8,131 nt of DNA from Rubrobacteraceae bacterium (GCA_021156345.1 JAJNDJ010000023.1:1-8131), one strand, 5' to 3'. Shown: positions 1-5,989, counted from the stretch's first letter. Notes: generated from the letters alone by a model not told the origin. Program-made: numbers and translations.

Positions 1-1
1 C

Positions 2-61
2 ATCCTCACCGAGTTCAGTGAAGATAGCGTTACCGGCTTCTGGTCGGAGGAGGTTCAGTGA
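2..61 (+). CDS. C-terminal end of an upstream gene (partial, unidentified)
   Basis: An open frame enters from the left edge and ends at TGA 59-61, giving the 19-residue tail ILTEFSEDSVTGFWSEEVQ. Its stop overlaps the ATG of the next gene by one base (TGATG), and the last codons contain that gene's Shine-Dalgarno (AGGAGG, 48-53). This arrangement is typical of translational coupling, so the fragment is probably the upstream member of the same operon. Too little is visible to name a function. Confidence 0.6.
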   Translation: MLTEFSEDSVTGFWSEEVQ

Positions 62-633
62 TGAGAGAAGAGTACATGATCGAGCGCCAGGGCAAGAGGT
101 TCGTGCTCTATGCTGGGCTTTTGGAGGAGGCGCACAGCCGGGGGCTCAGGAGCATCGAGACGGAGCTCTTGCAGGTTCCTACGAAGGAGAACGGCGAGGT
201 CGCGATCGTGAAGGCCGTGATCCGGACGGAGGAGGGCAAGTTCGGCGGCATCGGCGACGCTTCCCCGCAGAACGTGAACCGGGCCATAGCTCCGCACTTG
301 ATCCGGATGGCCGAGACGCGGGCCAAGGCGCGCGCTCTCAGGGACGCCATCAACGTCGGCGTAACCGCTTTCGAGGAGCTCGGTGGCGAGGAAGAGGTTG
401 TTGAGTCTTCGGGGACACAGGAGCGTGAAGGGCGGCCCAGGGCGCAGACCGAGGAAGGAAGGGGCGAGCTTCCTGCGACCAGGAAGCAGCTCAACTACCT
501 GGAGGCACTCATCTCTGACGTCGTCGAGGATGGGATCGGGCGCTTCGAGGAGATGGTCGGAAAGCCTGTAGGGGAGCTCACCCGCGAGGAGGCGAGCGAG
601 TGGATCGGGCGTCTCTCTGGGAGGGCCGCGTAG
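61..633 (+). CDS. Conserved protein with Rad52/single-strand-annealing-like signature
   Basis: A 190-residue soluble protein with no signal peptide or membrane segment. Residues 12-108 form the conserved part: FVLYAGLLEEAH at 14-25, then GIGDASPQNVNRAIAPHLIRM, then the strongest block AETRAKARALRDAINVG (84-100) followed by FEELGG. A β-rich stretch leading into a helix with a TRA-x-RALR pattern recalls Rad52/Red-beta-type annealing proteins, which bind single-stranded DNA. A Q/E-rich linker (about 110-138) leads to a small helical C-terminal module (139-187, ATRKQLNYLEAL to LTREEASEWIGRL) of a kind seen at the ends of phage and actinobacterial DNA-metabolism proteins. ATG 61 is chosen over GTG 58 because AGGAGG (48-53) lies 7 nt upstream and the previous stop overlaps it. 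The ORF is secure. The DNA-annealing role is inferred from pattern resemblance only. Confidence 0.72.
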   Translation: MREEYMIERQGKRFVLYAGLLEEAHSRGLRSIETELLQVPTKENGEVAIVKAVIRTEEGKFGGIGDASPQNVNRAIAPHLIRMAETRAKARALRDAINVGVTAFEELGGEEEVVESSGTQEREGRPRAQTEEGRGELPATRKQLNYLEALISDVVEDGIGRFEEMVGKPVGELTREEASEWIGRLSGRAA

Positions 634-836
634 TGGGTGGGTCCGCCTGGATCGCTGCCTTGGGCGAGGAGGTCGTCTACGAGGAGGACCTCCCCGCTTG
701 CTGCAGGCGCAGCGCCCTTCACTACGACGAATCGTTCGAGTGCCCGGTATGTGGCGCGATGTGGCGGGAACCGCTGCCTGTGCAACCCGAGGAGGACGCC
801 TTCGCACAGCGCGAAGAGCGTAGAGGAGCAGCGTAG
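633..836 (+). CDS. Small CC-x12-CxxCG zinc-ribbon-like protein (paralogue A)
   Basis: A 67-residue protein. The GTG start at 633 overlaps the preceding TAG (TAGTG) and has GGGAGG (619-624) 8 nt upstream, so I prefer it to the in-frame GTG at 600. Four cysteines, C23-C24 and C37-x2-C40, are the obvious metal ligands and sit in the frame LPACCRRS ... FECPVCGAMWRE. The acidic tail after residue 48 looks disordered. The next gene encodes a protein with the same layout, so the two look like a tandem duplication. I do not recognise a family. A structural zinc knuckle for nucleic-acid or protein binding is plausible, but function is unknown. Confidence 0.68.
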   Translation: MGGSAWIAALGEEVVYEEDLPACCRRSALHYDESFECPVCGAMWREPLPVQPEEDAFAQREERRGAA

Positions 837-851
837 GGAGGGAGATCGAAG

Positions 852-1151
852 GTGAGCGGAGAAGCAAAGCGCAAAGCGCGCAAGAGGCGGAGCGCCCTCA
901 GGCCCGATACCGCGCTCGTCCCCGTAGGAGGCGAGCCCGAGCATGAGATCTACGTGTGGTCGTTGCCTACGTGCTGCCTGCGCTCCCTCAAAGAGATGGC
1001 CATGTCCGAGGTGGGCGAGCGACGGCGCCTCGAGTTGGATTGCTCGTGCGGGCGGAGCTGGCGCATCACATCCAGCCTCGACCCTCGCATCCTGGAACGC
1101 TTCGTTACCCATGGAGGCCCACGGGTCGGGGGATCGTATCCGGCGGCATGA
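852..1151 (+). CDS. Small CC-x21-CxCG zinc-ribbon-like protein (paralogue B)
   Basis: A 99-residue protein starting at GTG 852, with GGAGGGAG (837-844) 7 nt upstream, 15 nt after the stop of its paralogue. The N-terminus is strongly basic (AKRKARKRR, residues 5-13), suggesting nucleic-acid contact. The core WSLPTCCLRS (36-45) and LDCSCGRSWRI (62-72) matches the neighbour's LPACCRRS and FECPVCGAMWR, but the spacing is longer (21 against 12 residues) and the second knuckle is CxC instead of CxxC. C41, C42, C64 and C66 would be the metal ligands. No family recognised. Co-transcription with the SSAP-like gene is likely from the spacing. Confidence 0.65.
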   Translation: MSGEAKRKARKRRSALRPDTALVPVGGEPEHEIYVWSLPTCCLRSLKEMAMSEVGERRRLELDCSCGRSWRITSSLDPRILERFVTHGGPRVGGSYPAA

Positions 1152-1201
1152 TGAGAGCACTCGAGCTAGTCAGGGAGGGCACGCGAGAGCGGAGATGCTG
1201 A
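1148..1201 (+). CDS. Possible 17-codon leader ORF before the sigma factor gene
   Basis: ATGATGA overlaps the stop of the preceding gene and opens a 17-codon frame, MMRALELVREGTRERRC, ending at TGA 1199-1201, 25 nt before the sigma factor ATG. The frame spans the left arm and loop of the inverted repeat at 1164-1207 and stops inside the right arm. The Shine-Dalgarno is weak, and an ORF this short may arise by chance. Its placement resembles a leader peptide, but nothing proves that it is translated. Confidence 0.15.
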   Translation: MMRALELVREGTRERRC

Positions 1202-1207
1202 CTAGCT
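1164..1207 (+). repeat. Perfect 10-bp inverted repeat upstream of the sigma factor gene
   Basis: AGCTAGTCAG (1164-1173) and CTGACTAGCT (1198-1207) are exact reverse complements separated by 24 nt. The dyad ends 7 nt before the AGGGGAG Shine-Dalgarno (1215-1221) of the sigma factor gene. No T-run follows, so it is not a classic intrinsic terminator. It could be an RNA hairpin at the operon/sigma-gene junction or a DNA operator with half-sites about three helical turns apart. Confidence 0.6.
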
Positions 1208-1226
1208 AACACAGAGGGGAGACGTA

Positions 1227-2069
1227 ATGATAGAAGCACAGGATGTTCTGACACAGTACTTGGGCAGGGTGCGGGGTGGCAGGTTGCTCGATGCGGGTGA
1301 GGAGAAGGCTCTCGCCAGGCGTGCCCGCGGGGGGGACATGAGGGCCCGTCAGAAGCTCATCGAGTCGAACCTGCGGCTCGTCATCTCCATCGCCAAGAAG
1401 TACAGGGGGCGTGGCGTGCTCTTCGAGGATTTGATCCAGGAGGGGAACGCAGGCTTGATCCGGGCCGTCGAGAAGTTCGACCCCGAGATGGGCAACCGCT
1501 TCTCCACTTACGCGACGTGGTGGATCAGGCAGGCCGTCACCCGGGCCGTTGCCGACCACGCCCGCACCGTTCGCCTTCCCGCGCACGTCGTTGATGCCCT
1601 CTACCGCCTGCGACGCGCAGAGAACGCTTTGAGCATCGAACTCGGCCGCGACGCGACCGAGGAGGAGATCGTCGAGAGGCTCGGCGTAAAACCGGAGGAA
1701 GCCAGGCGTCTGCGCGAGGTCAGCCAGCCCATCTCCAGCATCAATGCGAAGATCAACGCCGACGAAGGCTCCGAGTTTGGCGAGTTGCTCCCTGACGAGC
1801 GCTCCGGCGACGACTACGCGCGAGTCGAGGTCGGCCAGTGGGAGCGGGCGCTCGTCGAGGCCGTGAGGTCCCTGCCCAAGCGGGAGGCCAGGATCATCGA
1901 GATGCGCCACGGCCTCGACGGCAACGAGACCCTAACCCTGCGCGAGGTCTCCGAGGAACTTGGCATCTCCCAGGAGAGGGCCAGGCAGGTCGAGATCAAA
2001 GCCCTGAGGACCATCCGCACCGGTCGCTACGCCAGCACCCTGCGCCGCGCCCTCTCCGAGGCCGTGTAG
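1227..2069 (+). CDS. RNA polymerase sigma-70 factor, SigA-like group 2
   Basis: A 280-residue sigma factor that directs core RNA polymerase to promoters. Region 1.2 (about 1-38) is present, but the acidic region 1.1 of primary sigmas is absent. Region 2 is highly conserved ([20 protein letters not shown] at 66-85, [20 protein letters not shown] at 91-110), with Q102 and T105 at the positions that read the -10 element in E. coli sigma-70. Region 3 spans about 120-200 and region 4 about 205-275. The region 4.2 helix-turn-helix reads [15 protein letters not shown] (246-260). At the -35-contacting position equivalent to R584 it has Q249, while the E585 and R588 equivalents are kept. ATG 1227 has AGGGGAG at 1215-1221. 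Length and the missing region 1.1 suggest a non-essential group 2 factor rather than RpoD. Confidence 0.95.
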   Translation: MIEAQDVLTQYLGRVRGGRLLDAGEEKALARRARGGDMRARQKLIESNLRLVISIAKKYRGRGVLFEDLIQEGNAGLIRAVEKFDPEMGNRFSTYATWWIRQAVTRAVADHARTVRLPAHVVDALYRLRRAENALSIELGRDATEEEIVERLGVKPEEARRLREVSQPISSINAKINADEGSEFGELLPDERSGDDYARVEVGQWERALVEAVRSLPKREARIIEMRHGLDGNETLTLREVSEELGISQERARQVEIKALRTIRTGRYASTLRRALSEAV

Positions 2070-2124
2070 AACAGGCCCAAATGGGCTAAGGTGCTCTCCA
2101 GAGGCACAATGGCGAAGGGAGCCC

Positions 2125-3060
2125 ATGGAGACCACGGAGCGTAACACAGAGCGGGCGCGACAATTGTTCGAAGAGTTGGGTGGAGCCGTCCTCGACGGCT
2201 TCCCCAACATCCATTCGCAAGTTCACCATACAAAAGCAGGAACCCCTTATCTGAAGACACCGGGAGTCGTCGTGTTGGCGAGGCCCCAGACCAACGTGGC
2301 GGTGCTCGGAGGGTTCCTCGAAGGCTTCGACCCCGAACTCAATTTTGCCGGCTACATTAAGGACCCTACGCTGCTCCCTGACTCTTCACAGCTCTGCAAG
2401 ACGGCGGGCCAAGTGTGCTACGGTAGCTTCGGGCCCCGGCGCACGAGGAATGAGAACGCCGACGCGTACTTCGAGCGCCTGACCTCCGCCGGACATGGTT
2501 CTGTTCTGGAACATGCTAGCTTCAGCTTCCTGCTTTACGGGATCAGCCGCAGCGTGACCCATGAGCTGGTGAGACATCGCGCAGGAGCCGCTTTTTCCCA
2601 GATTTCGCAACGCTATGTATCAGGAAATGTACTACGCTTCGTAGAGCGTCCGGAATACCAGGAAGACGAGGAGTTGCACGAGGTCTTCGAGGAGCGGGCT
2701 GACAGGGCTGCGGCGGAGTACGAGGCGATGGCCGAACAGTTGCTGGAGCGCCAGGAGGGTGGGGCGAGCATGCTCACCGCAGACTACAAGACCGATGCGA
2801 GAAAGAAGGTGCAACAGACCGCGCGCTCCCTGTTGCCGAACGAGACAGAGGCCCCGATGGTCTTCACGGGGAACGTACGCGCCCTAAGACACATCATCGA
2901 GATGCGGGCCGACGCGCACGCGGAGAGCGAGATCCGCAACCTGGCCCTCCGCATCTTCCTGTGCCTGCGGACCGCTGACCCCATCCTGTTCGGCGACTAC
3001 GAGCTGGCGGAGCTTCCCGACGGAACGTATACCGTATCGACCAAGAACCGCAAGGCATAG
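2125..3060 (+). CDS. thyX: FAD-dependent thymidylate synthase ThyX
   Basis: Makes dTMP from dUMP using methylene-tetrahydrofolate, with FAD/NADPH as reductant, in the cytoplasm. The core is clear: GHGSVLEHASFSFLLYGISR (123-142), the signature VRHRAGAAFSQISQRYV (149-165), and the C-terminal block LLPNETEAPMVFTGNVRALRHI (236-257) followed by RADAHAESEIR (261-271). RHR is at 150-152 and the SQRY serine is S161, so eight residues separate them rather than the usual seven. At 311 residues it is longer than the common 220-250, because of an N-terminal extension of about 80 residues and a short C-terminal tail. ATG 2125 follows AAGGGAG (2115-2121) at only 3 nt. It lies 55 nt after the sigma factor gene, possibly with its own promoter (weak TAAGGT at 2088). 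The 3' end converges on metG. Confidence 0.95.
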   Translation: METTERNTERARQLFEELGGAVLDGFPNIHSQVHHTKAGTPYLKTPGVVVLARPQTNVAVLGGFLEGFDPELNFAGYIKDPTLLPDSSQLCKTAGQVCYGSFGPRRTRNENADAYFERLTSAGHGSVLEHASFSFLLYGISRSVTHELVRHRAGAAFSQISQRYVSGNVLRFVERPEYQEDEELHEVFEERADRAAAEYEAMAEQLLERQEGGASMLTADYKTDARKKVQQTARSLLPNETEAPMVFTGNVRALRHIIEMRADAHAESEIRNLALRIFLCLRTADPILFGDYELAELPDGTYTVSTKNRKA

Positions 3061-3061
3061 G

Positions 3062-3073
3062 CCTTCAAGAAGG
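3062..3073. terminator. Weak hairpin between convergent thyX and metG
   Basis: The gap between the two stop codons is 28 bp. It contains CCTTC-AA-GAAGG, a 5-bp stem (4 bp if a 4-nt loop is required), with no T-run on either strand. It is the only candidate for termination between the convergent genes, and it is weak. Confidence 0.2.
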
Positions 3074-3088
3074 AAGCACGAAATCCGT

Positions 3089-4813
3089 CTAACTCGCCTC
3101 GCCGCGGACGGCCCTGGAGAGTTGCCCCTCGGCCGCCGCGACCTCGTCGTCCTCGATCCTGCGGAACAGAGGCTTAGCCCCCGCAGCGCGGTAGCCCTTC
3201 GGCAGATCATCGAGGTCCGAGACGCGGGCTATGGGGCCTTCGAAGAACTCCTCTAGCCGTCCGATAGCCTCAGGGACGTAAGGTGCTGCGTGGTAGGCGA
3301 GGGAGCCGAGCAGGACGGAGCAGGTATAGAGCGTGAGGCGGGTCTGCTCCGGGTCCTCCTTGCGGGTCTTCCAGGGGGCGGAAGCATCGAAGAACCGGTT
3401 GGCGCTCCTGCCCATCGCCAGGAGCTCTCCCAGCGCTTCGCGGGGTCTTGGGGCGAGCATTTTTGCCTCGTAGCGCGCCTCTAACTCCCTGAAATCCTCC
3501 AGGACCGCCACGGCGTCTTCAGATAGCTCCTCGGGGCGTGGGACCTCTCCTTCGAAGTATTTCTCTGCAAAAGAGAGCACGCGGTTTATGTAGTTGCCGA
3601 GGTTCCCGATCAGATCCGAGTTCACCCTGCTCTGGAAATCCCGCCAGGAGAAGATCACGTCCCCCGTCTCGGGCAGGTTCGAAGCCAGATAGAAACGCAG
3701 AGGGTCGGTGGGGAAGCGGTCCAGGGCCTCGTGCAGCCAGACGGCCAGATTACGGCTCGTGGACATCTGCATCGCCCGCCGCTCCCCGTCGACCAGGACC
3801 TCCAGGTTCATGAACTCGTTGGCAGGCACGTCGTAGGGGAGGATAAAGGGTTCCTCACCGTCTTCTGCGGTGCCCATGAGCTGGGCAGGCCAGATCAGGG
3901 TGTGGAAGACCGTGTTGTCCTTCCCGATAAAGTGTATGAGCCGGCTCTCAGGCTCCTGCCAGTACTCCCTCCACCTGTCGGGTTCCCCGATGTTCTCTGC
4001 CCACTCCATGGTCGAGGAGACGTAGCCGATACAGGCGTCGAACCACACGTAGAAGCGCTTGTCCTCGAAGCCAGGCTCGGGGATGGGGACGCCCCACTCG
4101 ATGTCCCGCGTTATGGGCCGCTTCTCCAGGCCGCCGTCTATGATGCCGAGGATGAAGTTCTTGACCGAGGTGCGCCAGTGCTCCTGTCCAGCGACGTACT
4201 CCCTCAGCCTCTCGGAGAACTCGGGGAGGTCGAGGTAGAGGTGCGTAGTCTCCCTGACCTCGACAGGTCCGCCCGTTACCTTGGAGTGCGGCTCGATGAG
4301 CTCGTACGCTTCGTACCACGAGCCGCAGTTGTCACACTGGTCGCCCCTCGCCTCTTTGTAGCCGCACACGGGGCAGGTCCCCTCTACGTAACGGTCGGGC
4401 AGAAAACGGCCCTCCGTAGGGCTGTACATCTGCTTTGACTCGGCCTCCGAGATGTAGCCGCCTTCCTTTAGCTTGCGGTAGAAGAGCTGGGTATTCTTCG
4501 CGTGAAGCGGGGTCGAGGTGCGCGAGAAGTTATCGAAGGAGATACTGAAACGTTCGAAAGTCTCCTTCATATTGGACCACCAGTAGTCGACGACCTCTTG
4601 CGGGTCCTTCCCCTCACGCTCTGCCGTCAGGGTGATAGGCACTCCGTGCTCGTCGGTGCCGCAGGCGTAGACCACGTCCTCGCCACGCGCTCGCAGATAG
4701 CGCACGAACGCGTCAGCGGGCAGGTAAGCGCCCGAAATCTGCCCAACATGCAAAGGCCCGTTTGCATATGGCAACGCCGAGGTTACGAGATACCGTCGTC
4801 TCTGCTCGCTCAT
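3089..4813 (-). CDS. metG: Methionyl-tRNA synthetase
   Basis: Class I aminoacyl-tRNA synthetase that charges tRNA-Met, 574 residues. The Rossmann core carries the HIGH-type motif as LHVGQ (21-25) and the CP1 insertion has one zinc knuckle, CPVC (147-150) with CDNC (160-163). VWFDACIGY (256-264) and HFIGKDNTVFHTLIWPAQLMG (294-314) match the methionine/ATP site. The KMSKS loop is replaced by QMSTS (349-353), so both lysines are absent. The anticodon-binding helical domain follows (about 400-550). The EMAP-II-like tRNA-binding C-terminal domain found in many bacterial enzymes is missing. The start ATG at 4813-4811 has no Shine-Dalgarno. A -10-like TATCCT lies 6 nt upstream, suggesting a leaderless mRNA. 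It is divergent from dut and convergent with thyX. Confidence 0.95.
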   Translation of the reverse strand: MSEQRRRYLVTSALPYANGPLHVGQISGAYLPADAFVRYLRARGEDVVYACGTDEHGVPITLTAEREGKDPQEVVDYWWSNMKETFERFSISFDNFSRTSTPLHAKNTQLFYRKLKEGGYISEAESKQMYSPTEGRFLPDRYVEGTCPVCGYKEARGDQCDNCGSWYEAYELIEPHSKVTGGPVEVRETTHLYLDLPEFSERLREYVAGQEHWRTSVKNFILGIIDGGLEKRPITRDIEWGVPIPEPGFEDKRFYVWFDACIGYVSSTMEWAENIGEPDRWREYWQEPESRLIHFIGKDNTVFHTLIWPAQLMGTAEDGEEPFILPYDVPANEFMNLEVLVDGERRAMQMSTSRNLAVWLHEALDRFPTDPLRFYLASNLPETGDVIFSWRDFQSRVNSDLIGNLGNYINRVLSFAEKYFEGEVPRPEELSEDAVAVLEDFRELEARYEAKMLAPRPREALGELLAMGRSANRFFDASAPWKTRKEDPEQTRLTLYTCSVLLGSLAYHAAPYVPEAIGRLEEFFEGPIARVSDLDDLPKGYRAAGAKPLFRRIEDDEVAAAEGQLSRAVRGEAS

Positions 4814-4819
4814 AAACTA

Positions 4820-4828
4820 AGGATAACA
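4820..4828 (-). promoter_or_regulatory. Extended -10 promoter of metG (leaderless)
   Basis: On the minus strand TGT-TATCCT is followed by 6 nt (TAGTTT) and then the metG ATG. This is a TGn extended -10, and it would place the transcription start at or next to the A of ATG. The -35 region is weak: CTGATG with an 18-nt spacer. Confidence 0.5.
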
Positions 4829-4833
4829 GCAGA

Positions 4834-4905
4834 AGGCTACAGGCATCAGCATTGCTTTGATGCGAATCTTGCGCGGTGGCGTATCGCTGGATCTGCCTGT
4901 AGCCT
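4834..4905. repeat. Perfect 12-bp inverted repeat in the metG-dut divergent region
   Basis: AGGCTACAGGCA (4834-4845) and TGCCTGTAGCCT (4894-4905) are exact reverse complements 48 bp apart. An inner CAGC/GCTG pair (4847-4850 and 4886-4889) extends the symmetry after a short offset. Read towards each gene, both metG and dut have TGCCTGTAGCCT upstream, ending 20 nt before the metG ATG and 28 nt before the dut ATG. The left arm sits in the metG -35/-10 spacer and the right arm over the dut -35 position. If both mRNAs are leaderless, neither arm is transcribed from these promoters, which favours a DNA operator over an RNA structure. Confidence 0.6.
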
Positions 4906-4917
4906 GAAACCTTCCAG

Positions 4918-4926
4918 TGCTACCAT
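4918..4926 (+). promoter_or_regulatory. Extended -10 promoter of dut (leaderless)
   Basis: TGC-TACCAT followed by 7 nt (TCTCCGG) and ATG. There is no Shine-Dalgarno before this ATG and no convincing -35 hexamer. The right arm of the inverted repeat covers the -35 position. Confidence 0.5.
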
Positions 4927-4933
4927 TCTCCGG

Positions 4934-5389
4934 ATGAGCTCAGAGCTGCCGCTTCAGGTCCCTTTTCGCCGTCTCGTCCCCGGGGCGGGGATGCCCGAGC
5001 GCGCCCATGCCGGGGATGCTGGCTATGATCTGCGTTCGGTCGAGAGGGTGGATTTGGCGCCGGGATCCCGGGCTCTGGTGCGGACAGGGATCTCGGTCGC
5101 CATCCCTGAAGGTTACGCTGGGCTCGTGCTCCCACGCAGCGGCCTCGCGGTGAGGCATGGGATCTCCCTCGTCAACACGCCAGGCCTTATAGACTCGGGC
5201 TACCGCGGTGAGATCCGGGTCCCCCTCATAAACCACGACCGCGAGGAGACCTTCCTGATCGAGGAGGGAACCAGGATCGCGCAGCTCGTCCTCGTACGTG
5301 CCGCGTCAGCATTCTTCGCCGAGGTAGAGTTCCTCGAGTCGGCAGCCGACGGCCGCGGTGAAGGTGGCTTCGGCTCTTCCGGATCCTAG
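4934..5389 (+). CDS. dut: dUTP diphosphatase (dUTPase)
   Basis: Hydrolyses dUTP to dUMP and pyrophosphate. This keeps uracil out of DNA and supplies the substrate of ThyX, encoded nearby. At 151 residues it has the normal length for the homotrimeric enzyme, and all five family motifs are intact: AHAGDAGYDL (25-33 region), PRSGLA (67-72), GLIDSGYRGEI (84-94, with catalytic Asp D87 and base-stacking Tyr Y90), RIAQLVL (114-120) and the C-terminal P-loop-like arm RGEGGFGSSG (141-150). The frame stays open upstream to 4502, but that stretch is antisense to metG and has no family homology. ATG 4934 gives the correct N-terminus. No Shine-Dalgarno is present and a TGn-TACCAT -10 lies 7 nt upstream. 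Confidence 0.95.
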   Translation: MSSELPLQVPFRRLVPGAGMPERAHAGDAGYDLRSVERVDLAPGSRALVRTGISVAIPEGYAGLVLPRSGLAVRHGISLVNTPGLIDSGYRGEIRVPLINHDREETFLIEEGTRIAQLVLVRAASAFFAEVEFLESAADGRGEGGFGSSGS

Positions 5390-5401
5390 CGTGAGGTTCG
5401 T

Positions 5402-5410
5402 TGCTAAACT
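5402..5410 (+). promoter_or_regulatory. Extended -10 promoter of the ydjM-like gene
   Basis: TGC-TAAACT lies in the 30-bp gap after dut, 9 nt before TTG 5420. The -35 region is unconvincing. It also contains the in-frame TAA (5405-5407) that closes the ydjM-like frame upstream. Confidence 0.4.
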
Positions 5411-5419
5411 GCGTCCGGA

Positions 5420-5989
5420 TTGAACGCCACCACCCACGCCGTCTTCGGGATCGCAGCCCTGGCCGGCGCGGCGCTCGTTACAGGGGCCGACCCGCCCGCC
5501 TACGTCTACCCTGCCGCCGTCGCCGCCGCCTGGCTGCCCGATATCGACAACCCGCGCAGCACCCTGGGCAACGGCCTGAACCGGCTGAACAATCCCACGC
5601 TCAACCTCCTGAGCCGCCCCTTGAGCTGGGCCCTGAGGACGGCGTCTTTCGTGCTCGTCAGGACCGTCGGCCACCGCACCATGACCCATTCAGTGTTAGG
5701 TGTTCTCCTCTTTTCACTGCTGGTCTTGCTGTTTTTGGGACGTTTTCCGAACCTCTACCTCGCCCTCGTCGCCGGCTACGCTTCGCACGTCGTCGCCGAC
5801 GCGCTCAACACCCGCGGCGTGCCGCTCCTTTGGCCCATGGGAAAGCCGTTCAGGCTGTTGCCTGGGGGTGTCAGGTCCGGCGGAGCCGCCGAGGTTGGCG
5901 TGGCCCTCGTGGCTCTCGCCTTCACCCTCTACGCTCTGCTGATACTCTATCCTGGATTGCGCGGTGTGATCGGCCTTCAGCCAATCTAG
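5420..5989 (+). CDS. YdjM-like (DUF457) membrane-bound metal-dependent hydrolase
   Basis: A 189-residue integral membrane protein of the YdjM/LexA-regulated hydrolase family, whose substrate is generally unknown. Conserved metal-ligand motifs are present in order: TTHAVFG at the N-terminus (H6), WLPDIDNPRSTLG (38-50, D41 and D43), GHRTMTHS (84-91) and SHVVADALNTRGVPLLWP (122-139, H123 and D127). Hydrophobic segments lie at about 7-22, 92-107, 110-125 and 159-178. The start is TTG 5420: an in-frame stop lies 15 nt upstream and the family motif begins at once. There is no Shine-Dalgarno, so a leaderless TTG start is possible. The last 276 nt overlap the yqeK reading frame on the other strand. 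I see no LexA-type GAAC-N4-GTTC box nearby. Confidence 0.85.
   Translation: MNATTHAVFGIAALAGAALVTGADPPAYVYPAAVAAAWLPDIDNPRSTLGNGLNRLNNPTLNLLSRPLSWALRTASFVLVRTVGHRTMTHSVLGVLLFSLLVLLFLGRFPNLYLALVAGYASHVVADALNTRGVPLLWPMGKPFRLLPGGVRSGGAAEVGVALVALAFTLYALLILYPGLRGVIGLQPI

Noticed and set aside
600..632. Upstream GTG start for the first zinc-ribbon gene
   Set aside because: It would overlap the preceding gene by 34 nt. The GTG at 633 has a well-spaced GGGAGG and a stop/start overlap.
55..1160. Minus-strand open frames of 270 and 221 codons across the small-gene operon
   Set aside because: They lack any motif, and the plus-strand genes have Shine-Dalgarno sequences, coupled stops and conserved blocks.
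1206..1910. 234-codon open frame opposite the sigma factor gene
   Set aside because: Antisense shadow of a clearly conserved sigma factor.
2074..2087. GCCC-AAAT-GGGC hairpin after the sigma factor gene as a terminator
   Set aside because: The stem is only 4-5 bp, with a very short loop and no T-run.
3731..4438. 235-codon open frame opposite metG
   Set aside because: Antisense shadow: metG is conserved throughout this stretch and the plus-strand product shows no domain.
4834..4905. The metG-dut dyad as a T-box or other leader RNA of metG
   Set aside because: No T-box or terminator elements are visible, and the predicted metG transcription start lies downstream of both arms on the minus strand.
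4502..4933. In-frame 144-codon upstream extension of dut
   Set aside because: It is antisense to metG and crosses the intergenic dyad. dUTPase homology starts at ATG 4934, and a promoter-like element sits directly before that ATG.
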